Below, piece after piece: positions 40,357 through 51,560 of a stretch of 64,000 nt of DNA. The stretch comes from Sphingobacteriales bacterium (lineage in GTDB: Bacteria > Bacteroidota > Bacteroidia > Chitinophagales > UBA2359). The DNA lies in the NCBI GenBank assembly GCA_016700115.1, contig CP064999.1, forward strand, positions 2,108,001 through 2,172,000, in the 5' to 3' direction. Position 1 is the stretch's first letter; every line of letters starts with the position of its first letter. The translations under genes were made by a program, and so were the position numbers. The notes below the pieces were generated by a model, which worked only from the letters and a program-made list of their open reading frames with translations, was not told where the DNA came from and did no database searches.

Positions 40357-43032
40357 ATGCAAAATCCAGTTATTTTACCTTATCTCCGCCTGAGCGGATT
40401 AGAAGCACTCACTGTTTTTCCGGGTTCCAATTTTATTACTATTGGCGAAAAAACCAATGTTACGGGTAGTCGTCAGTTTATGCGGTTGATATTAGAAAAC
40501 CGTTTTGAGGAAGCCCTTGCTGTTGCGCGTCAGCAAGTCGAAAACGGCGCACAGATTTTAGACATCAATATGGACGAGGCACTGCTGAACAGCGAAGAAG
40601 CAATGTCGCATTTTCTAAACCTGATAGCTGCTGAACCCGACATTTCAAGTATTCCCATCATGATTGACAGCTCAAAATGGTCGGTCATAGAAGCAGGCTT
40701 AAAATGCCTTCAGGGCAAAGGGGTTGTTAATTCTATTTCTCTCAAAGAAGGGGAAGAAGTGTTTGTCAGACAGGCAAAAACTATAAGGAGGTACGGAGCA
40801 GCAGTCGTGGTAATGGCTTTTGACGAAATTGGACAGGCAGATACTGCCGAACGGAAAGTGGCTATTTGCAGCAGGGCATATCATATACTGACATAGCAGG
40901 TTCATTTTCCTCCACAAGACATAATATTCGATCCCAATATCTTTGCGATTGCTACCGGCATGGAAGAGCATAACAATTATGGAGTTGAATTTATTGAAGC
41001 TACGCGGCAAATCAAAAAACTCATGCATTTGGTAAAGGTCAGTGGAGGGGTTAGCAACCTTTCATTTGCTTTTCGAGGCAATGACCGGGTAAGGGAAGCA
41101 ATGCACTCTGTTTTTTTAAACCATGCTATACAGGCCGGAATGGATATGGGCATTGTCAACGCCGGAATGATTGAAGTTTATGAACAAATAGAACCACATT
41201 TGAGACTGCTTTGCGAAGATGCTGTTTTGAACCGTCATCCTGAAGCAGCAGAACGGTTATTGCAATATGCACAAACTATTAAAGGTAAGTCAAAAGATAC
41301 CGCTAAAGAACAAGAGGCCTGGCGGGAAACAACGGTAGAAGAACGATTGAAATATGCCCTGGTAAAAGGAATTACAGACTACATTGAACAAGATACGGAA
41401 GAAGCGCTTAAAGTGTATGGCAAGCCGTTGTTGGTGATTGAAGGGCCTCTCATGGCAGGAATGAATGTGGTTGGCGACTTGTTTGGAGCAGGTAAGATGT
41501 TTTTGCCGCAGGTGGTCAAAAGCGCACGAGTCATGAAAAAATCGGTCTCCTGGCTTCAGCCCTACCTCGAAGCCGAAAAAGCCGGTAGCGGAAGAATGCA
41601 GGGTAAAGTGTTGCTGGCGACTGTAAAGGGGGATGTTCACGATATTGGAAAAAACATAGTAGGTGTGGTATTGGCCTGCAACAACTATCAGGTCATTGAC
41701 CTTGGGGTGATGACCCCTGTTCAAAAAATTCTGGAAGTTGCTAAAAATGAAAATGTAGATATCATCGGGCTTAGCGGACTAATTACCCCTTCGTTGGATG
41801 AAATGGTAAATGTTGCTGCCGAAATGGAACGTCAGGGGTTTACTATACCGCTCCTTATCGGAGGTGCTACTACCAGTCAAACTCATACAGCCGTAAAAAT
41901 TGTACCTCAATACAGTGCACCGGTGATACATGTGCTTGATGCCAGCCGTAGTGTGCCGGTAGTGAGCAGTTTGTTGAGCAAAGAGCAGAAAAAGGAGTAC
42001 ACTCTTCAAATCAGGCAGCAATATGATGTCATTCGGGAGCGATTTTTGAACAAACAGAAAACCAAAAATTTATTATCCCCCGAACAGGCTTATGCCAATA
42101 AACTTACCCTGAACTGGATAGATTTTATCCCGGCGGTGCCCGCTAAACTGGGCATTACCGTTTTTGACAATTATGATCTTAACCTGTTAGTTCCCTATAT
42201 TGACTGGACCCCGTTTTTCCAATCATGGCAATTAGCCGGTAAATTTCCCGATATCCTGACCGATGAAGTTGTAGGAACACAAGCAACCCAGCTTTTTGGC
42301 GATGCACAAAACCTGCTGCAACAAATAGTCTCTGAAAAATGGCTGGTTGCAAAAGCAGTGGTCGGCTTGTTTCCGGCAAATACGGTTGGGAATGACATAT
42401 TGGTTAATACAAGCGAAACAAGTACCGTTACCCTGCACCATCTTCGGCAACAAACAGCAAAAGCTCCCGGTCTGTCCAATCTTTGCCTTGCCGACTTTAT
42501 CGCCCCAGAAAATAGTGGATTGATGGACTATATCGGGGCATTTGCTGTTACCACAGGTTTCGGAATTGAAAAATGGATTGCCCATTTTGAACATCAACAT
42601 GACGATTACCAAGCCATCTTGCTCAAAGCACTCGCCGACAGGTTAGCTGAAGCCTTTGCCGAAAAAATGCACCAGCTTGTCAGAACCGAACTTTGGGGAT
42701 ATGCCAAAAGTGAGCAATTGACCAATCAGGAGTTGATTTCAGAAAAATATCAGGGCATCCGGCCGGCTCCGGGCTATCCTGCCTGCCCCGATCATACCGA
42801 AAAGAAGACCTTGTGGAATTTGCTTCAGGTCGAAAAAAATACCGGCATATCCCTGACTGAAAGTTATGCCATGTATCCGGCTGCTTCGGTTAGCGGCTGG
42901 TACTTCAGCCATGCCGAATCTAAATATTTCGGAATAGGCCAAATTACTATGGAGCAGGTTGAAGATCTGGCTTTACGAAAAGGCTTATCTGTTACAGAAA
43001 TGGCAAAATGGTTGCAACCGTTGTTAGGGTAG
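40357..43032 (+). CDS. metH: Methionine synthase C-terminal half (pterin, B12 and activation domains), interrupted by an in-frame TAG
   Basis: Methylates homocysteine using methyl-B12 and methyltetrahydrofolate. The order is pterin-binding (NFITIGEKTNVTGSR, DINMDEALL), B12-binding (DVHDIGKNIVG, with the axial H) and the activation domain (RPAPGYPACPDH, ESYAMYPAASVSGWYF). The homocysteine-binding N-terminal half is absent, as in split MetH systems, and is not in the window. Codon 180 (40894-40896) is TAG inside an otherwise conserved stretch, ILT-stop-QVHFPPQDIIFDPN; the frame on both sides is the same. A GAG or CAG to TAG change would explain it. Most of the protein is readable but may not be made. 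Confidence 0.88.
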
Positions 43033-43331
43033 GGAAACCAGATAACCATTCCAGTTTTTAGAAAACAGCAATCCATTATCCCCGAAAAGACAGAGCCTCA
43101 TTTTTTAAGATACAGATATGTTTGAAATCAGGTTGCCTAAGTGATTAGATGAGCCAAATTATACTTTGAGACCTGAGTTTTCTGCTCAACTTAAAGACGA
43201 CAAGCACATTGATGTGTTAAACCGGTTAATTCAAACAGAAAAATTTATCCAAAGTGATACTATATCAATGCGTGCATTGTAAATTTGTCGCTGTAATTAA
43301 AATCAGAGTTAAATCAGCTAAAATTTTTAAA

Positions 43332-44535
43332 ATGAACAGTTTCGATGTATTTAAAGAAGAACATGAGTTACTTCGTCAAGCTATACGAGGGTTTATAGGT
43401 CAGGAAATCGTGCCTTTTATAGATGAGTGGGAATTGGAAAAAGAATGTCCTTCGCATATTTTTAAAAGGATGGGAGAGCAGGGCTTTTTAGGAGTCACAT
43501 TTTCCGAAAAATATGGGGGGCAGTGGGATGGATTTATGGGGTGCTGTGGTGATAGCTGAAGAACTGGCACATTCTAACGCAGGAGGGCTTGCCATGTCTT
43601 TATATGCGCATACCTATTTACCGCTTCCACTCATCAATGCCATTGGAACAGAAGAGCAAAAACAGCAGTATCTAATGCCTGCTCTTAAAGGAGAAAAAAT
43701 TGCAGCCCTTGCAATTACTGAGCCGGGAGCGGGTTCTGATGTTGGAGGAATAAAAACTACTGCCAAAGATATGGGCGATTATTATTTGGTAAATGGTTCG
43801 AAGATGTTTATCACCAACGGAACTCTTGCTGATTTTGTAGTAACAGTCGTTCGACATGGTGAGGGATATAATATGAGTGTGTTGATTGTTGATACCAACC
43901 TGCCGGGATTTAAGGCATTACCGGTTAAAAACAAACTTGGGATGCATAGTTCAGATACCGGCCAACTGTTTTTTGAAGATTGTAAAGTGCCAAAATCAGC
44001 CCTGATTGGTCAACAGGGCAATGGTTTTTATTATATCATGAATAATCTTCAGGAAGAGCGGCTCATAGCTTGTGTCATGGGGGCAGCCACATCAGAATGG
44101 GCATTAAACAAAGCCATTTTATATGCCAAAGAACGGGAAGCATTCGGACGACCTATCGGCAATTTTCAGGTCATTCGGCATAAAATGGCAAAGATGGCCA
44201 TTTCGTTTGAAGCAAGCCGCACGTTTGCCTATCGTGCTGTTCAGGAGTTTATTGAACATGGTCCGGCTGCTATAAAAACTATCAGCATGGCTAAGGCTTT
44301 TATTTGTGAAGAAACGTTTTTTGTGGTAAATGAAGCCCTTCAAATTCATGGTGGATGGGGTTATATGGAAGATTATGGCATCGCCCGTGCCTTGCGCGAT
44401 GTCAGGTTAATGACAGTAGGAGCCGGCACAACAGAGGTGATGCACGAAATCATCAGTAAAATGGTGATTGACGAAGTAAGACATAGCCATCAGTTTGTGA
44501 AAGCACGAGGACAACATCAGGAAATTAATCATTAA
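43332..44535 (+). CDS. Acyl-CoA dehydrogenase, frameshifted in a G-run
   Basis: An FAD enzyme for the first step of beta-oxidation. Family motifs include AITEPGAGSDVGG, FITNG and the AKEREAFGRP segment. A Glu sits in ATSEWALNKA at the position used by long-chain and isovaleryl types as catalytic base. The frame breaks at 43515-43520: six G are present where five would give EKYGGSGMDLWGAVV. The N-terminal part starts at ATG 43332 (MNSFDVFKEEH). An earlier ATG at 43254 opens the same frame but has no family match. Confidence 0.85.
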
Positions 44536-44662
44536 AACTTCTGCACATCATAAGGAGATATCAGATGCTTCAGGCCTGAAGCACAAGTTTGAATCTTAAC
44601 ATTAACCATCGGTTCATCTTTACTTTTTAAACGAAATTGCGCTATCTTGCCTGCCGTAATTG

Positions 44663-44670
44663 TATTTTTG
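44663..44670 (+). promoter_or_regulatory. -7 promoter element for the TonB-dependent receptor
   Basis: TATTTTTG fits TAnnTTTG and lies 19 bases before the preferred start at 44690. This argues against the earlier in-frame TTG at 44660. Confidence 0.45.
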
Positions 44671-44689
44671 CGCCCTAAAACTTAAAGCT

Positions 44690-47035
44690 TTGCTGAGACA
44701 ATACTTATTCGCTTTAATTGTATTACTGAATTTTGCATTTCAGTTATCAGCACAAACCCTTACAAATGTGGTCATTAGCGGATACGTAAAAGATGCCGAA
44801 AGTTTAGAAACGCTGGTTGGAGCAAGCGTATATGTAAAAGGCACTGAAACCGGCACTACCTCTAATGTCTATGGGTATTATTCTTTAAAAGTTCCTCAAA
44901 GTGATCAAATACTGACCTTTGTGGTCAGCTATTTAGGTTATGAAACGACAGAGATCAATATAGTACCTATCGCTGATAAAGTAATCGGGATTAACCTCCG
45001 GATGCAACAGCAAATTTTACAGGAAGTTGTTATTACTGACGATGTGGTGAAGCAACGCATAGAGTCAACCCAAATGGGGATGCAAAAAATTACCTCTCAG
45101 AACATTAAAACTATTCCCGTTCTGTTTGGAGAGGCAGATGTGATGAAAGTGGTTCAGCTTACTGCCGGTGTGCAGACCGGCTCAGAGGGATCCAGTGGCA
45201 TTTATGTTCGAGGAGGAGGGTATGATCAAAACCTAATTTTACTGGACGAAGCGACAGTCTATAATCCGGAACATTTATTTGGGTTTTTCAGCACATTTAA
45301 TTCAGACATTGTCAAAAACCTTGAGATTTATAAAAGTGATTTTCCGGCTCAATACGGCGGGCGGCTTTCGTCTGTCCTTGATATACAAACCCGGGATGGA
45401 AACATGAGAAAGTTTGGGGTTCAGGGCGGAATTGGGTTGATTGCATCAAGACTGACAGTTGAAGGGCCAATGGTAAAAGACAAGGGCTCATTTGTTGTGA
45501 GTGGACGGCGTACATACGTTGATTTGTTTACCCCTATGATTAACCGCCTGTTGCCGGAAGAGAATCCGATGCCCGATTACTATTTTTATGACCTCAACGT
45601 CAAACTAAACTATATTTTGAGCGACAAAGACCGCTTGTTTGTAAGCGGCTATCTTGGACGCGACAAACTTTTTTTCAGGTTTAACAACGACCCGACCGAA
45701 AACACGAATTACGGACTGAATTGGGGCAACCTGACCGGAACCGTGCGTTGGAATCATGTATATAACCCTTCACTTTTTTCAAATACTACATTTGTAGCAA
45801 GCAGATTTAACTATCGGGACCGGTTTAATTTCAATGATTTTTATGAATTTACCAGCAGCACCGAAACTTATACTTTTAGCCTCAAACAAGATTATGACCT
45901 GTATGCTTCCGATGCGCATAAATTGAAGTTTGGCATTCATTTTACGCATCACTCCATCCGTCCAGTTGATTTTTCTGCCGGCGTAACCAGTACAGACACC
46001 TTATATCAAGCTTCACAGGTCAGAGAAAAACAGCGATATGAAGGAGAAGAAGCCGCCGTCTATTTGTCGCATATCTGGAAACTAAACAGCCGTCTTGCAA
46101 TTAAAAGCGGCATACGATTGTCCGGATTCTTAACAGTTGGCTCTCAACAATATTTCAATGCCGAGCCTCGTGTTTCGGCTAATTACCTGATAAATGACAA
46201 CCTTTCTATAAAGGCAGGATATTCGCGCATGGCTCAATATCTGCATCAGGTAAAGTTTATCAATCTTAGTTTTTTAGACCCGTGGTTCCCTTCCAACAAG
46301 AATGTACGGCCACAAACCGCCGATCAGGTATCTGCCGGGCTGACCGCTTCCTTGTTCCAAGGCAGGGTGAGTTTTACCAACGAATATTATTACAAATGGC
46401 TGCATAATCAATTAGACTACCGCAATGGTGCGGATTTTTTGTTTATTGATGCAAACTATCACGAGCGGCTCACTGTAGGATCCGGCAGGAGTTATGGCGC
46501 AGAATGGCAGTTAGAAAAAACCAAAGGCAACCTGACCGGATGGTTATCTTATACCCTATCATGGGCACATCGCAGGTTTCCCGATTTAAACAACGGTAAA
46601 GAATTCCCTTTTAATTTCGACCGCCGCCATGTATTAACTGCCGTAATCCAATATCAGTTGCCCCGAAACTGGTTAATCAGTGCCAATTTTATTTACCGGA
46701 CCGGTGAAGCAATTGATTTAGCAGTCGGACGGTTTTTTCTCTACGGCATCAATTTCAGCGACCCCGAAATTGTGCCGGACTATCTCAGTCAAAACAGCTT
46801 CAGAATGCCCGACTATCATCGGCTTGATCTCGGATTTATCAAACGGTTTGCTTCTAAAAAAAGATTTCAGTCAGAGTTGTCCATCAGCTTTTACAATGTT
46901 TACAACCGCAGGAATGCCTTCTTTATCTATTACGACAACATAAGGGATAAAGAGAACCAAACACTTACCTTCAAACCAAGACAAGCTTCTTTGTTTCCCA
47001 TCATTCCTTCGATTTCGTATAACTTCAAGATATAA
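44690..47035 (+). CDS. TonB-dependent receptor with carboxypeptidase-like N-terminal domain
   Basis: An outer-membrane importer of about 781 residues. It has a signal peptide (MLRQYLFALIVLLN... ending LSAQ), then a carboxypeptidase regulatory-like domain (about 22-105; VSGYVKD-like ISGYVKDAESLETLVGASV). The TonB plug follows (about 110-240; IYVRGGGYDQNLILLDEATVYNP), then the barrel ending in a C-terminal aromatic residue pattern (SYNFKI). I start at TTG 44690, because the ORF start at 44660 lies within the promoter. No SusD partner is adjacent; the substrate is unknown. Confidence 0.88.
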   Translation: MLRQYLFALIVLLNFAFQLSAQTLTNVVISGYVKDAESLETLVGASVYVKGTETGTTSNVYGYYSLKVPQSDQILTFVVSYLGYETTEINIVPIADKVIGINLRMQQQILQEVVITDDVVKQRIESTQMGMQKITSQNIKTIPVLFGEADVMKVVQLTAGVQTGSEGSSGIYVRGGGYDQNLILLDEATVYNPEHLFGFFSTFNSDIVKNLEIYKSDFPAQYGGRLSSVLDIQTRDGNMRKFGVQGGIGLIASRLTVEGPMVKDKGSFVVSGRRTYVDLFTPMINRLLPEENPMPDYYFYDLNVKLNYILSDKDRLFVSGYLGRDKLFFRFNNDPTENTNYGLNWGNLTGTVRWNHVYNPSLFSNTTFVASRFNYRDRFNFNDFYEFTSSTETYTFSLKQDYDLYASDAHKLKFGIHFTHHSIRPVDFSAGVTSTDTLYQASQVREKQRYEGEEAAVYLSHIWKLNSRLAIKSGIRLSGFLTVGSQQYFNAEPRVSANYLINDNLSIKAGYSRMAQYLHQVKFINLSFLDPWFPSNKNVRPQTADQVSAGLTASLFQGRVSFTNEYYYKWLHNQLDYRNGADFLFIDANYHERLTVGSGRSYGAEWQLEKTKGNLTGWLSYTLSWAHRRFPDLNNGKEFPFNFDRRHVLTAVIQYQLPRNWLISANFIYRTGEAIDLAVGRFFLYGINFSDPEIVPDYLSQNSFRMPDYHRLDLGFIKRFASKKRFQSELSISFYNVYNRRNAFFIYYDNIRDKENQTLTFKPRQASLFPIIPSISYNFKI

Positions 47036-47166
47036 TACCGATTAATGATTGGGTTTGATGAATAAATCCAACTATGAGGACGGAAATACCAGATACATTT
47101 ACAAATTAGTTCGACCTGTTTAGCTATAAGACCTTCATAATAGCTGTTTTGTCAAATATGGCAGGG

Positions 47167-48912
47167 CTAATTATGAACTGTAAACGTTATAAGTACTGGG
47201 TTTAAATTCCGTTTAAAAAATACGTTTTCATTATTCCTTTGCCTTTTTATTTCCAACTCTCCGCGTTCTTCAAAGAAGAAGTTGGAGTTAGTTAAGGCAT
47301 TTTTAAAATCTTCGCTCACCTGAATACGTCCGGGCAATCCGTGACTCTCCATACGCGAAGCTGTGTTTACAGCATCGCCCCATAAATCATAAGCAAATTT
47401 GCTTTCTCCTATTATACCGGCTACCGCATGTCCGCAATGTAATCCCACACGAATTTCAAGAACACGCCCTGTTTTACTTGCGTAATTGTTCAAGAAATTC
47501 ATCACCTTGAGAGCAAATAGGGCTGCATGTTCGGCATGATTAGTGTCCGGTTTTGGTACACCTGCAACTGCCATATAGGCATCGCCTATAGTTTTGATTT
47601 TTTCCAAATTATATTCTTTAGCAATCTGGTCAAACTCTGAAAAAATTTCGTTTAAAATACTCACTAAATCATGTGCTGAAATGTGTTCAGAAAGCTTAGT
47701 AAATCCAACGATATCACAGAAAAAAACGGAAACTTTTTCACAAGTATCTGCAATTTGTTTTTCGCCTTTTAATATACGTTCAGCAATTTGAGCCGGAAGA
47801 ATATTGTGTAAAATTTTCTCCTGCTCTTGAAAACGGGCAAGTTTTACCTGTCTGTCACGCTCAGCTTCTGCTACTTTTCGGTTATTTTCGAGTAATTGTG
47901 CTTTCCTGATAGACTCTTCAGAAGCAAGTTCACTCTTCAAATGATGATATTTTTTGTGATAATTCAAGCTTTCTTGCCAACGCTGTTGACTTTCGTAAAT
48001 ATCTGACAATTCCATCGCTAATTCATAAGCATGTCTTTTGTTGCCTATTTGTTCGCAAATGGTATAGGCTTCCATCAGATACTTTTCCCCTTTAACCACA
48101 TCATAACCCGAGAAGACCTCTCCGGCATAAAGCCTTCCCATGTTGCCCATGACATTTGAGCGGCCCAATTCGTCCCTTAAAGTTGTGTATGATTCGAATG
48201 CACGTTGGTAATACTCCATTGCGCGCTCATACTCCTTCTTATAAAGAAAAAGTGCTCCCATATTTCCGGTCAAATGAGCAGTTTGCTTTTTTAAATCGTA
48301 TAAATCAGAACGTTTTAATGCTTCCGAATACAAAGTTTCGGCTTTTTCAAAATTCCTTAATTGAAGATTTGAGTTTGCCATATTCCCAAGAATGGAAATT
48401 GTCAATCCATGATTTTCTTGTTTTTCGATGGTTTGTAGTGCTTGTTCCATGTATTGTAACGCCAGTGAATATTCACCAAGGTTATAATAAAGCATTGCGA
48501 TTTGGTTTTTTGTAGATCCAATTCGTTCAGAATGGTTTGCTTCGACGAAAGAATTTAGAGCTGCTTCGTAATAATCAAACGCCTTTGGATAGTCGCCTAA
48601 TGAACTATACACACTTCCTGCAATCTCCTGAACAAATCCCTTCAATTTAAACTGTTTAATATCCTCTATTTGGTCTTGTAAGGGCAGTAGATATTGAAGT
48701 GCATGACTTAAATTATTAACTTCGTTAGCTGCTTTAATAAGTTCAAAGATTGTTTCAATGCGTTTAATCTCAATTGCAGACTTTTCAAGATTTGCAGATG
48801 AAGTAAAAAGATGATCCAAATCATACACAAGTTTGTCTGCAGATTCAAATTGACCTTTTTTTATGTCCGAAACAGCTTCAATTAGTCGGTGTTCAATTTC
48901 TAAGGCAGTCAT
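47167..48912 (-). CDS. TPR-containing class III adenylate cyclase (1)
   Basis: Makes cAMP, with tetratricopeptide repeats as a sensory or docking part. TPRs span about 60-330 (for example NLGEYSLALQYMEQAL), then a helical linker, then a class III cyclase domain (about 385-570). Visible catalytic residues are D in FFCDIVGFT, K in EKIKTIGDAYM, and D and R in YDLWGDAVNTASRM. The K and D pair indicates ATP rather than GTP specificity. There is no membrane segment. It is tandem with a paralogue at 49212-51164 and a remnant at 52580-52755. Confidence 0.88.
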   Translation of the reverse strand: MTALEIEHRLIEAVSDIKKGQFESADKLVYDLDHLFTSSANLEKSAIEIKRIETIFELIKAANEVNNLSHALQYLLPLQDQIEDIKQFKLKGFVQEIAGSVYSSLGDYPKAFDYYEAALNSFVEANHSERIGSTKNQIAMLYYNLGEYSLALQYMEQALQTIEKQENHGLTISILGNMANSNLQLRNFEKAETLYSEALKRSDLYDLKKQTAHLTGNMGALFLYKKEYERAMEYYQRAFESYTTLRDELGRSNVMGNMGRLYAGEVFSGYDVVKGEKYLMEAYTICEQIGNKRHAYELAMELSDIYESQQRWQESLNYHKKYHHLKSELASEESIRKAQLLENNRKVAEAERDRQVKLARFQEQEKILHNILPAQIAERILKGEKQIADTCEKVSVFFCDIVGFTKLSEHISAHDLVSILNEIFSEFDQIAKEYNLEKIKTIGDAYMAVAGVPKPDTNHAEHAALFALKVMNFLNNYASKTGRVLEIRVGLHCGHAVAGIIGESKFAYDLWGDAVNTASRMESHGLPGRIQVSEDFKNALTNSNFFFEERGELEIKRQRNNENVFFKRNLNPVLITFTVHN

Positions 48913-49211
48913 AATACTTATTGATTTTCAGGTTTTCTTTATTTTGCCATGAATAACGGATTAGAGAAAGTGTTTAAAAACCAAAAAAATGGAGAATAAA
49001 GTAATGCGAAAGCAGGTGAACATCAAACAATAAATTTCTTAATTCTTCAAATATGAAGGTAGATATTATTTGCCGAGTTTCTTTAGAAGTTGAAGAGTTT
49101 TTTTATCCAGTTTGAAGCTGAAAACAGGAAACTAAGGCTTCATCACTCCCTTTTCACAATAAAAATCAAAAATCCTTTCCTATAGTCACTTAAAAAATTG
49201 CTCACGTTAGT
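48913..49211. other. Gap between tandem cyclase genes
   Basis: About 300 AT-rich bases separate the two cyclase genes. No clear terminator or TAnnTTTG element was seen, so co-transcription is unresolved. Confidence 0.4.
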
Positions 49212-51164
49212 TTAATTGTTTGCTTCCGTTAAAGATTCAGAGAGGAAATAAGTTTTCATAATTCCCTTGCCCTTAACATCCATTTCACCTCTTAAGATAA
49301 ACTGGAATGAGGTTTCTTTTAAAGCATCTGCAAATTCTGCACTGACATGAATTTTACCTTCTACGCCATGAGATTCCATCCTGCTTGCCGTATTTACGGT
49401 ATCTCCCCAAAGGTCATAGGCAAATTTTTTCTTTCCGATAACTCCGGCTATGGCTTCGCCGGTATGAATACCTATTCTCATCATAATCTCCTCTCCTGTA
49501 CTTATGGCTTTGTATTTCTTTATAACTTTTTGCATATCAAGTGCAAAGAGCGCGATTACCTCAGCATGGTCAGAACGTGCTTTTGGCGCACCTGCGACAA
49601 CCATATAACAATCGCCGATTGTTTTGATTTTTTCCAGATTATATTTTTCGGCAAGGGTATCAAATTCGCTGAAAATACGATCTAACCCTTGAATTATTTG
49701 TTCAGGGGTTATACGTTGCGACAGTCGGGTAAATCCTACTATATCGGCAAATAAAACCGAAACAGAGGGCAACTTTTCAGCTATAATAGTGGCTCCGTCC
49801 AACATTCGTTGGGCGATGACAGGGGGGAGTACGTTAAACAACAACTGTTCGGTTGCTTCATGCTTTGCTTTAGCTATTGCCTGTTGTTTTTCGCGTTCAG
49901 CTTCTTGTCGTTCATAACTCAGTTGTTCTGCTTTTTTCTTTGCATCCTCTAAATGTAGTTCTTTTTCCAACTCATAAAAATTTTCAAAATGCCGATGACA
50001 TTCTTCCCAGCGTTTTTCAATTTTGTATAAATCAGAAAGGGACCTTTCATAAGTGCTCTGAACTTTTTTGATACCTAATTCTTTGTTCATTGCGATTGCC
50101 TTTAGCAGGTAATCCTCTGCTTTACCGGGGTTATAGCCCTCAAATTCTTTGGTTGCATAAATTTTACCGATATTCCCTCCGTTAATCGCCACGTCGCGTT
50201 TGTTACCAAGCGATTCATTCAGAACCATGGCGCGGTGAAAATAATCCAATGCCATTTGAAAGTCGGGAATTAGGCTATAAACGGCACCAATATTACTTGT
50301 TTGAGTTGCAACACTGTTTTTATGTCCCATTTCTTCAAACAACAACAATGCTTCCTGAAGTTGTTGTAAAGCTTTCGGGTAGTCTTGTAGATTATGATAC
50401 GCATGAGCGAGGTAACATTTATTTCTTGCAATACCTGCTTTATCACCTAATTCTTCAAACAATGCCAATGCGTGGTATGTAAATTCTAACGATTTGGAAT
50501 AATCGGAAAGTTCATTATAGACAACCCCCAGGTTCCCCATACTTTTAGCAATTCCACGCTTGTCTCCAATTTTTTCAGACAAAGCCAAAGCGCGGTGATA
50601 ATACTCAATAGCCTTTGGGAAATCGGAAATTTTTCTGTAAACAACTCCTAAGTTTCCGGTACTGACTAAAATACTTTCGGTATCTTCCAGCTCATTAGTC
50701 AATATCAAAGATTGATGAAGAAATTCCAAAGCTTTGACATAATCTGCCATATCACTATAAATGACACCTATAGAATTTAGAGCTTTAACAATGTCTTGTT
50801 TGCTTTCCAGTTTTTTTGCAAGTTCTAAGGCATGGTGTTGAGTATCCAAGGCTTTTTGAAAATCAGAAAGTTGGTGATATACTACTCCGCTTTGCAAGAG
50901 TGATTTGAGAAAGATAATTTTGTTGGAGCATTGCTTTGCCAATTTTTGCGCTTGCAAAGCATTGGCAAGAGCCTTTTTTAGTTCATGCCGTTTTAAATAT
51001 ATTAGAGACAGGCATACTAGAGTTCTTGCATTCAGTTCTGGTTCCTTTATAAGTTTTGGGTTGTCCAAAAGCTCTGAAGCAGTTGCTTCTGCTTGTGCCA
51101 TCTTCCCATTATTAACGAATGCCTCTAAATCTGCTACCAAAGTGGTCAGATGTTCAGGGGTCAT
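49212..51164 (-). CDS. TPR-containing class III adenylate cyclase (2)
   Basis: A 650-residue paralogue of the previous cyclase with more TPR units (about 60-400; LSDYSKSLEFTYHALALFEELGD-like) and a coiled linker. The cyclase domain is about 455-640: LFADIVGFTRLSQ, EKIKTIGDCYM, YDLWGDTVNTASRMES. All catalytic residues appear intact. It is soluble. Paralogue expansion of this kind is common in some Bacteroidota and Spirochaetes. The signal sensed is unknown. Confidence 0.88.
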   Translation of the reverse strand: MTPEHLTTLVADLEAFVNNGKMAQAEATASELLDNPKLIKEPELNARTLVCLSLIYLKRHELKKALANALQAQKLAKQCSNKIIFLKSLLQSGVVYHQLSDFQKALDTQHHALELAKKLESKQDIVKALNSIGVIYSDMADYVKALEFLHQSLILTNELEDTESILVSTGNLGVVYRKISDFPKAIEYYHRALALSEKIGDKRGIAKSMGNLGVVYNELSDYSKSLEFTYHALALFEELGDKAGIARNKCYLAHAYHNLQDYPKALQQLQEALLLFEEMGHKNSVATQTSNIGAVYSLIPDFQMALDYFHRAMVLNESLGNKRDVAINGGNIGKIYATKEFEGYNPGKAEDYLLKAIAMNKELGIKKVQSTYERSLSDLYKIEKRWEECHRHFENFYELEKELHLEDAKKKAEQLSYERQEAEREKQQAIAKAKHEATEQLLFNVLPPVIAQRMLDGATIIAEKLPSVSVLFADIVGFTRLSQRITPEQIIQGLDRIFSEFDTLAEKYNLEKIKTIGDCYMVVAGAPKARSDHAEVIALFALDMQKVIKKYKAISTGEEIMMRIGIHTGEAIAGVIGKKKFAYDLWGDTVNTASRMESHGVEGKIHVSAEFADALKETSFQFILRGEMDVKGKGIMKTYFLSESLTEANN

Positions 51165-51407
51165 GTGCCAGATTTAAGTTTTGAACGTAAATGATGCTAT
51201 TTATTTTGCCCTTCAAAAATATGATAAGTTTCTTACTGAGCATTGGAAACACATAGAATACTGATCTTTTTGAAAAGCAAATTTAACCTATACTGGTTTT
51301 TAAAAGAGTGCAAATTGAAAAGGCTTAAAAAAAACAAAAAAGAGCCATGTAGATGTCAGGAATTAAGTGCTTTAAAAAGGAATAACGGTCAGAACATGAA
51401 CAAAAAT

Positions 51408-51437
51408 TTTGGCTGTGTTGATTATTTAGTAAATTTG
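51408..51437 (+). promoter_or_regulatory. Strong promoter for the YitT-like gene
   Basis: TTTG (51408-51411), 18-base spacer, TAAATTTG (51430-51437). This is nearly a full match to the Bacteroidota consensus, about 120 bases before the ATG. Confidence 0.7.
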
Positions 51438-51560
51438 CCGATGTTCTTGTTCCGGTAAAATCACTAAAAATTCAAACTTTAGTAAAGTGCAAATCGGGTA
51501 AAACAAATACAGGAATTCCTAAAACAAAATTCAAATCAAACACAAGTAACATTGAATCTA

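Noticed and set aside
40894..40896. Genome-wide reassignment of TAG
   Set aside because: metH and the upstream HsdR_N-like gene end in TAG, so it works as a stop here.
51243..51458. 71-codon ORF upstream of the YitT-like gene
   Set aside because: It contains a near-consensus promoter and lysine-rich low-complexity translation.
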